Source: Apium graveolens (taxonomy: Eukaryota; Streptophyta; Magnoliopsida; Apiales; Apiaceae). From it: 64,000 nucleotides of DNA. Within the stretch, counting starts at the first letter, position 1. Each line of letters begins with the position of its first letter. Shown one piece after another: positions 57,541-64,000 of the stretch. The stretch is taken from NCBI RefSeq assembly GCF_009905375.1, contig NC_133657.1:42341853-42405852 (forward strand), in the 5' to 3' direction. The notes beneath the pieces were generated by a model. That model was not told where the DNA came from. It ran no database searches and worked only from the letters and a program-made list of their open reading frames with translations. A program made the position numbers and the translations under genes.

Positions 57541-58437
57541 TAGATATCGAATGGCAGCGTGATCAGTGAAAACTATCACCTTAGTCCCAAGTAGATAAGA
57601 TCGAAATTTCTCAAAACCGTAGACGATGGCCAAAAGTTCTTTCTCCGTAGTAGTGTAATTTAGTTAAGCAATATTTAGAGTCTTACTAGCATAGTAGACT
57701 ACATGAAATATATTTTTCTTTCTCTGCCCAAGAACTGCTCTATCTGCATAGTCACTTGCATCATACATCATCTCAAAAGGCTCATTCGAATCAGGTGCAG
57801 TTATGACAGGTGTCATGATTAAACTCTTCTTTAAAGTTTCAAAAGCTGCAAGGCACTGGTCATCGAATTTAAAAGGAACATCTTTCTCTAACAAACTGCA
57901 CAAAGGCTTTGAAATTTTCGAGAAGTCCTTGATGAAACGCCTGTAAAAACCCGCATGACCAAGAAAACTGCGGATCCCTTTGACAGAAATAGGTGGAGGA
58001 AGATTCTCAATGACCCCCACCTTAGCCTTGTCCACCTCTAGACCTTTATTAGAAATCTTGTGCCCGAGAATAATGTATTGACGCACCATAAAATGATATT
58101 TCTCCCAATTGAGAACCAGATTAGTCTCAACACACCTCTTGAGAACGTGTCCCAAATTTTGCAAGAATTCATCAAAAGAATCACCAAAGACTGAGAAGTC
58201 ATCCATGAACACCTCCACATTCTGGCCAATCATATCTGAAAAGATGGACATCATACATCTCTGAAACGTGGTTGGTGCACCACACAGAGCAAAAGAAACT
58301 TGTCTGAAGGCGAAAGTACCAAATGGACAAGTCAAGGTAGTCTTCTCGTGATCTTCTGGAGCGATACAAATCTGATTATAACCCGAATAGCCATCCAGAA
58401 GACAGTAATACTTATGACCAGCCAACCTGTCGAGCAT
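57541..58437 (-). pseudogene. Athila-like reverse transcriptase and RNase H (right body)
   Basis: 257-codon frame from 58437 with LLDGYSGYNQICIAPEDHEK, FRQVSFALCGAPTTFQRCM, VEVFMDDFSVFGD (catalytic FMDD), the thumb IRSFLGHAGFYRRFIKDFS and RNase H start MMYDASDYADRAVLGQ. Stop after KTLNIA; RNase H continues with [18 protein letters not shown] and TDHAAIRYL. The palm is better preserved than in the left body. Confidence 0.87.
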
Positions 58438-58441
58438 CTGA

Positions 58442-59173
58442 TCAATGAAAGGGAATGGAAAAATGGTCCTTCCTCGTGGCTTTGTTCAGCTTCTGATAGT
58501 CCATACGAACTCTCCACCCCATGAATGTTCTTGTAGAGATAAGCTGATTCTTCTCATTTACCACCACAGTAATACCACCTTTCTTTGGCATTTTTAGTTC
58601 ACCATTTTGTACATCAATCAAGGTTTGGCCAGTCGCCAAGAAAGGTCTCCCCGAGATTATGGGAATCTTCTTATCCTCGTCAAAATCAAGAATGACGAAA
58701 TCAGCAGGGAAGAAGAGTTTATCCACCTTGACCAAGACATCCTCCACAATACCTCGCGGGTATGTAATTGAACGATCGACCAACTGCAAGGTCATGTATG
58801 TAGGCTTTGGATCAGGTAAATTCAACTTTTTGAAGATAGACCAAGGCATCAGATTGATGGTAGCTCCCAAGTCACATAAGCATCTGTCAGAAGACACTTT
58901 TCCAATAGTACATGGAATGGTGAAGCTTCCTGGATCTTTAAGCTTCGGAGGCAACTTCTGTTGCAGCACATCACTGCATTCCTCCGTGAGAGCGACAGTC
59001 TCTAAATCATCCAGCTTCACCTTTCGAGATAGAATATCTTTCATGAACTTTGCGTAACTAGGCATCTGCTCTAGAGCCTCTGCGAAAGGTATGTTGATAT
59101 GAAGTTTCTTGAACACCTCCAGAAACTTCTCAAATTGCCTGTCCATCTTTTTCTTCTGTAGCCGCTTGGGCAA
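58442..59173 (-). pseudogene. Athila-like protease fused to RT by an internal deletion (right body)
   Basis: Protease LCDLGATINLMPWSIFKKLN is intact up to VQNGELKM, which runs directly into the RT finger PKKGGITVVVNEKNQL in frame. About 660 bp present in the left body (36144-36805) are absent; the junction is a shared GCA at 58588-58590. The deletion takes away the protease tail and the RT N-terminus, so neither enzyme would be complete. Confidence 0.88.
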
Positions 59174-60380
59174 AGGCGGTGGAGAATATATTTGTTTCTC
59201 CCCTGTATTACCCTCAACGGAGTGTGCTCAAATATAGTCTTCCTTGGTTCCACTTCTTTATCCTGCTACACTACTTCTTTCTCAGCCACAGCTTCTTCAG
59301 CCAAATCTTGAGTTTGATCAGAATTCGCAACCTTCCCAGACCTCAAAGTGATTGCCTTTACCTGTTCCTTAGCTTCCTTCTTTCCTGGAACTTCAGTGTC
59401 ACTAGGTAGTGTATTAGGCTGACGAATTAGCAAGGCATTGGCAATTTGCCCAATTTGATTTTCCAAGGTCTTGATAGAAACAGCTTGACTTTTGCACAAA
59501 AGCTTCAACTCCTCTAATTCAGATTTTTCATTAGCTAGTTACATCTGAAGTTATTGCTTTGGCACATACTGGGGTTGCTAAAAACTAGGGGGTTGTACTG
59601 CTTAGCTGTATACGGCTGATAAGGCTGTTGAACCGTATTCTGAGCATTACTCCAACTGAAATTAGGATGATTGCGGCTGTTGGGATGATAGGTGGCTGGC
59701 GTTGTTTGCTGTGATCGCTGGAAGTTGCTCACATATTGAGCTGATTCATTAGAATTGCACATTGATCAGTCTCATGGGCACCAGCACATAGCTCAAAAAC
59801 ACTAGTGATTAGATTCACTCCATAATTAGCCAAAGTGTCCACCTTTGTCGTCAAAGCCTTAAGTTGGGCAGCGATAGCAGTTGCAGCGTCCAACTCCAGA
59901 ATTCCTGCTATCTTTCCCTGAGCAAGTCTCTGTGCAGGATTTTGGTATTCATTAGCAGCCATCAGCTTAATGAGTTGATAAGCTTGATCATAGCTTTTAG
60001 CCCACGAGGCTCCTCCTGATGTTGCGTCACGCATGGGTCTAGAAGTAGCACCTAATCCATTATAGAAACAGTTAATGATCATCCAATCAGGCATGTCGTG
60101 GTGTGGTCACTTCCTTAGCACCTCCTTATATCGATCCCAAGCCTCACACAGAGATTCTCCAGTTTTCTGAGCAAACTGAGTAAGAGCATTCTTGATTGCA
60201 GCAGTCTTTGTTATCAAGAAGAATTTAGTGAGAAACTTCTGTGCAAGATCCTCCCAAGTGGTGATAGATCCTGCTGGTAGAGAATATACCCAACACTTCA
60301 CTCTGTCCCTCAAAGAGAATGGGAATAATTGCAGCTTAATAGCATCTTTAGTCACATCATTGAATTTGAAAGTATCACAT
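59174..60380 (-). pseudogene. Athila-like gag (right body), N-terminus deleted
   Basis: Capsid pieces FSLRDRVKCWVYSLPAGSIT, GESLCEAWDRYKEVLRK, MPDWMIINCFYNGLGATSRP, then the Q/N-rich tail. Frameshifts occur near 60100, 59750 and 59530. The N-terminus is missing: at about 60380 gag joins directly to LTR sequence. It shares the C-run deletion and TAG codons with the left body. Confidence 0.83.
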
Positions 60381-61463
60381 CATCCACAAAAGAGATAGAA
60401 GCTGAATAGGCACCAACTATATTGAGACCCTATATGTCTATAGAATTTGACAACGTAACGGTTTAAGCACAAGTTATCTATCCTGATTACATAGGGCAAG
60501 TAAAATGGTTAAAATTACCTACGAATCATGGATAACAATGACATGAACCTATGCTAGCATGGCAAGTTCTAAACCCTTAAATTCACTTTTGCTTCATTAA
60601 GAATTAACACGCTATCTTATAAGTTCGCGACGCACATAAGACGAATAAGCACAACCAATACTAGGATATCAAACAATCACCATATACTAAGGTATTCGAA
60701 TAATTTAACTAAAGAAATCCTTAAGTAAATCCACTAGAACCCCACGATAATGATTAGCCCATAATCGGACTCATCATCAACGTGGGTTCCGATGAAAATA
60801 TGATATAGCAAACGTAGTCTTTATACGAATAAATAAAACCAAGTACAAACGAGAGTATAGGTTCAGCAAAACAAGAAACAAGCATCCAAATTACAACTTA
60901 AACAAAGATTCACAAGAATAAACTAGATCGTCTTCGCCTTTGTTGAATTGTCCCAAGAGGTCTCTTGCCTTCTTCTCCTTGCACTCAGGTCTGTCTCTCA
61001 CTTCTTCTTATTAAAAATGACCTAATACATGTTTATATAGCAGTCCATGCATCCCTGGAGTCCAGCAAATCAAATTAGAATAGAATCAGGATTTTATAAT
61101 CCCAACACGGCGCAGCCGCGCGCTTCAACAGCCCGGGCACGCCGGCTCCCTGCTTCATGGCGTGACCGCGCTATCACAGCACGGGCGCGCCTGCATAGCG
61201 CGCTGCCGCATCGGCCTTCTGCTAGAAAATATAATTTCTTTTCCTTATTCCTTGCAGCTTTGAGCCAATTCTTTAAGCCTTTACTTGCACACATCCTAGA
61301 CACCATATTAGCATTAAAACAATGCTAATTCACCTGATTCACGAAGTAAAGCCTGAAATGCAAAAACACTTGAAAACACGTTAAAACACAAATAACTTGA
61401 GTACAAATACACCAACTCAAAGCTTATTAGAGCATAAATAAGTGTCATAAATGCCACTTAACA
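60381..61463 (-). mobile_element. Athila-like LTR, right copy (1083 bp, inner end deleted)
   Basis: Matches 39440-40517. The inner ~360 bp, the primer binding site, the leader and the start of gag are gone. TATATAAA at 61039-61032. CpG-rich module at 61105-61215. Outer end TGTTAAGTGG (minus) at 61463, followed by GTAAG of the host copia sequence. Confidence 0.85.
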
Positions 61464-62558
61464 GTAAGACAAGGTAGTTTATATGAAATCAGGGTCTCCA
61501 CAAGAATTAATAATTCAGAAGTTTGTCTACTGAGTAGAGCATCTATGGAAGACAGCTGGAACTGGCGTACAAGACTTTCTCACCTCAACTACAACAATAT
61601 CAATGAACTTGTGAGGAAATATCTTGTAAGAGGATTGAACTAATGCAGTGTTTACTCCTGATGGCTTATGTGATTCATGCCAGAAAGCCAAGAAAAGGAA
61701 GACATCTTTCAAGAGTAAAACTGAATCCTCCATTCTTGAACCATATCATCTACTTCAGGTTGATCTCTTTGGTCCAGTGGATGTTAAATCAATTGCCAAG
61801 AAGAGGTATGCACTCGTAATTGTTGATTAATATACAAGATACAAATGGGTGTATTTTCTGCACATCAAGGATGAATCTCCATCCATTCTTCTTGATCATG
61901 TGAGGGAGCTAGAAAAAGGATCAACATACAAAGTGAAGATAATCAGAAGTGATAATGGAACTAAATTCAAGAATAGCTCTATGGAAGAGTTCTGCAAACT
62001 GAAGGGCATAAAACAAAAGTTTTCTGCTCCTGGAACTTCACAACAAAATGGAGTTGTTGAAAGAAAGAATAGAACTCCAAAAGAAGCTGCAAGAACCATG
62101 CTAGAGGAAGCAAGAATGCCTACCTACTTCAGGGCTAAGGCTGTGGAAACTGCTTGCTTTACACAAAGTATAACATTGATCAACAAGCGTGGAAAATACC
62201 ATTTGAGATGGTGAAAGGAAAGAAGCCAAATTTGAAATACTTTCATATATTTGGTTGTAAGTGTTTTGTTCTCAAAACTCAACCAGAGCAGGTTGCCAAG
62301 TTTGATTTGAAAGATGATGAAGGAATCTTTGTGGGATATCCATTGTCTATAAAAGCCTTCAAAGTTTACAATCTGAGAACAAGAATAATCATGGAATCTA
62401 TATATGTATCTTTTGATGAAAAGAAAATAATAGGTCTAGAAGATGCAGATGACCATGACAAATTTAGATTTGAAAATGAAGTACCTTATGCTGAACTTTT
62501 AAGTCCTGACTCTGATACAGTAAATCCTGATATCACTCAAAGCTCCGAGGTTCCATAG
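61464..62558 (+). pseudogene. SIRE-like copia integrase (host of the Athila tandem)
   Basis: GAG-pre-integrase WNWRTRLSHLNYNNINELVR, then CDSCQKAKKRKTSFKSK. Core with the first Asp in LLQVDLFGPVDV, TAA at 61828-61830 inside VD-YTRYKWVYF, the second Asp in RSDNGTKF and the Glu in NGVVERKNRT. A deletion with frameshift follows TLINK at about 62185. Then NLKYFHIFGCKCFVLKTQPE. It differs clearly from the SIRE-like copy at 51160-52215, so it is another family. Confidence 0.85.
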
Positions 62559-63048
62559 AACAATGGAAATTTTTCTGATACTGAAGCATATGTTAAGGGG
62601 GAGCAACTTGACTCAAACCAGAGACTACTACAAGTGATTCAACTCAAGAAACATGAGTAGAAAGATTATCAAACTCATCTTCCTCAAATTCTGATGAGTC
62701 AAATACTGATAACAATGGGAACACTGATTCAGGGGGAGCATCAGGAAACAATAGTGGTACTAATCATGGAAATAACAGAGAATTCATGTATGAAGGGGGA
62801 GGTTCATCTTCTAGGAGTCAACTTCCGTCTACAAGAAAATGGTCGAAGTAAACACACCTGACTTAATCATTTGGAACCCTGACAGTGGTGTGAGAACAAG
62901 AAAAGCCACTCATAATGAATGTCTCCACCATTATTTTCTATCTCAAACTGAACCTCAGAAGGTTGAAGAAGCTCTGCAAGATGCTGACTGGGTCACAATA
63001 ATGTAAGAGGAACTCAATGAATTTGAAAGGAACAAAGTCTGGACTCTT
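62559..63048 (+). pseudogene. SIRE-like pol hinge between integrase and RT (decayed)
   Basis: Low-complexity S/N/G/D-rich hinge in shifting frames; GGGGGAG motifs are in-frame Gly codons rather than polypurine tracts. Includes pieces such as KKIEEALQDADW-like wording near 62960 in another frame. Confidence 0.6.
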
Positions 63049-63473
63049 ATGCCAAGTCCAAAGAATAGATCTATAGTTGGCACAAAATGGGTGTTCAGAA
63101 ACAAATTTGACAGTGAGGGCATTATCACAAGGAATAAAGCAAGACTGGTTGCAAAGGGTTACTCACACAAAGAAGGCATTGAATATGATGAGACATTTTC
63201 TCCAGTTGCAAGGTTAAAGGCAATAAGAATCTTTATTGCCTATGCTGCTCACAAGAAGTTTAAGGTGTTTCAAATGGATGTGAAGAGTGCATTTCTAAAT
63301 GGAGAACTTGAAGAGGAAATTTATGGTGAACAACCTCCAGGGTTTATTGATCCAAAGTATCCAGATCATGTCTACCACCTGGATAAAGCACTATGTCGAC
63401 TGAAGCAAGCTCCAAAGGCTTGGTATGAAACACTTGCTCTATTTCTTCTAGAGAGTGGTTTCACAAGAGGTAC
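63049..63473 (+). pseudogene. SIRE-like reverse transcriptase, N-terminal half
   Basis: [60 protein letters not shown], then [20 protein letters not shown]. It stops before the YVDD motif, where a chromovirus LTR has inserted at 63474. The frame is otherwise open over about 140 codons. Confidence 0.88.
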
Positions 63474-63557
63474 TGTAACACCCCCAAATCCGGGGTCAGG
63501 GATCTGGGTTATCACAAGTTCTGTTTCCCTTAACAATACTCAATCTAAATAAACAAC
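63474..63557 (-). mobile_element. chromovirus-like LTR end (84 bp, interrupted)
   Basis: TGTAACACCCCCAAATCCGG and what follows is the reverse complement of the end of the LTR at 10667-14671 (positions 14588-14671). The rest is beyond the next insertion. Confidence 0.82.
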
Positions 63558-64000
63558 TGTGGCGCCCTCCAAACCCGGGTCAGAAGTTTGGGGTCCATAC
63601 ACACACATACCTTATTTATAACCTGCTTATAACAATAATAAAGATAATAATAACATGCAGTGACCCTACTTACCAACTACCACGAACCGCAACAGGTTAA
63701 AGTATGCACACAAGCCACACATACACATTTCATATTACAACATCCAAATCCCAACTATTCAAATTCAGAACTGGATATTAAACATTATTACAAACTTTTA
63801 TAAACTTAAACTATCTCAAAAGCTGCCACCTAGCTTAATCCGATCAACCTGGACCCCTAGCTCTCGTACTGGATTGGGGATCCTCGCTACCAACTGGTTC
63901 CTTCTTAACTGGAAAAGAACATAAACAACATCACTCAAATGAGCTAACTAGCTCAGCAAGTCATAATGACAAGACTGAGAATAATGATCATCAAGGGAAA
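63558..64000 (-). mobile_element. LTR of the TGTGGCGCC family, runs off the window
   Basis: TGTGGCGCCCTCCAAACCCG matches the end of the solo LTR (34432 backwards) and of the LTR at 16071. No primer binding site lies before it, so it is a 3' LTR or a solo LTR. Confidence 0.82.

Larger units (their letters stand above)
19501..61463 (-). mobile_element. Athila-like tandem: LTR - internal - LTR - internal - LTR
   Basis: Three LTR copies (19501-20490, 39080-40517, 60381-61463) alternate with two internal regions of the same order, all on the minus strand. The middle LTR has a primer binding site on its left and a polypurine tract on its right, so it is the 5' LTR of the left body and the 3' LTR of the right body. 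RT, integrase and protease wording and the tRNA-Asp primer site assign it to the Athila branch of Ty3/gypsy. Later insertions account for about half of the length. Confidence 0.85.

Noticed and set aside
62700..62860. Polypurine tracts at the GGGGGAG motifs
   Set aside because: They code for glycine in the pol hinge and are not followed by an LTR start.

Overview
The window is plant nuclear repeat DNA. I find no host gene, rRNA, tRNA or CRISPR array; almost all of it can be assigned to LTR retrotransposons inserted into one another. A plant origin is shown by Ty3/gypsy families of the Tat, Athila and chromovirus types, Ty1/copia families of the SIRE type, primer binding sites matching plant initiator tRNA-Met and tRNA-Asp, and AT-rich spacers. 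The organism is probably a eudicot with a large, repeat-rich genome; I cannot name the species.

Layout. (1) 1-6041, plus strand: the 3' half of a Tat/Retand-like element. It has an extra RNase H, an integrase, an antisense spliced gene with its own promoter region, a repeat-rich 3' UTR, a polypurine tract and a 3' LTR. (2) 6042-14671, plus: a badly decayed chromovirus-like (Tekay/Del type) body with a 4.0 kb 3' LTR. (3) 14672 to about 16030: a SIRE-like copia LTR carrying a TCGACTAG motif array. (4) 16055-19500, minus: primer binding site and 3.4 kb 5' LTR of another Ty3/gypsy element. (5) 19501-61463, minus: an Athila-like tandem of the form LTR-internal-LTR-internal-LTR, with a single middle LTR (39080-40517) shared by two internal regions. 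The left internal region is interrupted by a copia element (22310-30338) and a 2.07 kb solo LTR (32363-34432). The right one is interrupted by a SIRE-like copia element (43988-56446). (6) 61464-63473, plus: a second SIRE-like pol fragment. (7) 63474-63557, a chromovirus LTR end, itself cut by another LTR (63558 to the window end).

The genes are retrotransposon genes: gag (particle), AP (protease), RT/RNase H (cDNA synthesis), INT (insertion), plus extra ORFs of unknown role (antisense gene in Tat, ORF2 in Athila, ORF2 in SIRE). Every element carries stops, frameshifts, deletions or changed catalytic residues, so none looks autonomous. The SIRE-like element is the best preserved: its two LTRs differ at about 20 positions by eye (about 1.5 %), against about 50 (about 3 %) for the copia element at 22310-30338.

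The points most worth following up are the spliced antisense gene with a GGCCCA-rich upstream region, the shared-LTR Athila tandem whose two bodies share inactivating mutations, and the array of CTGG...CCAG hairpins between pol and ORF2 of the SIRE-like element.
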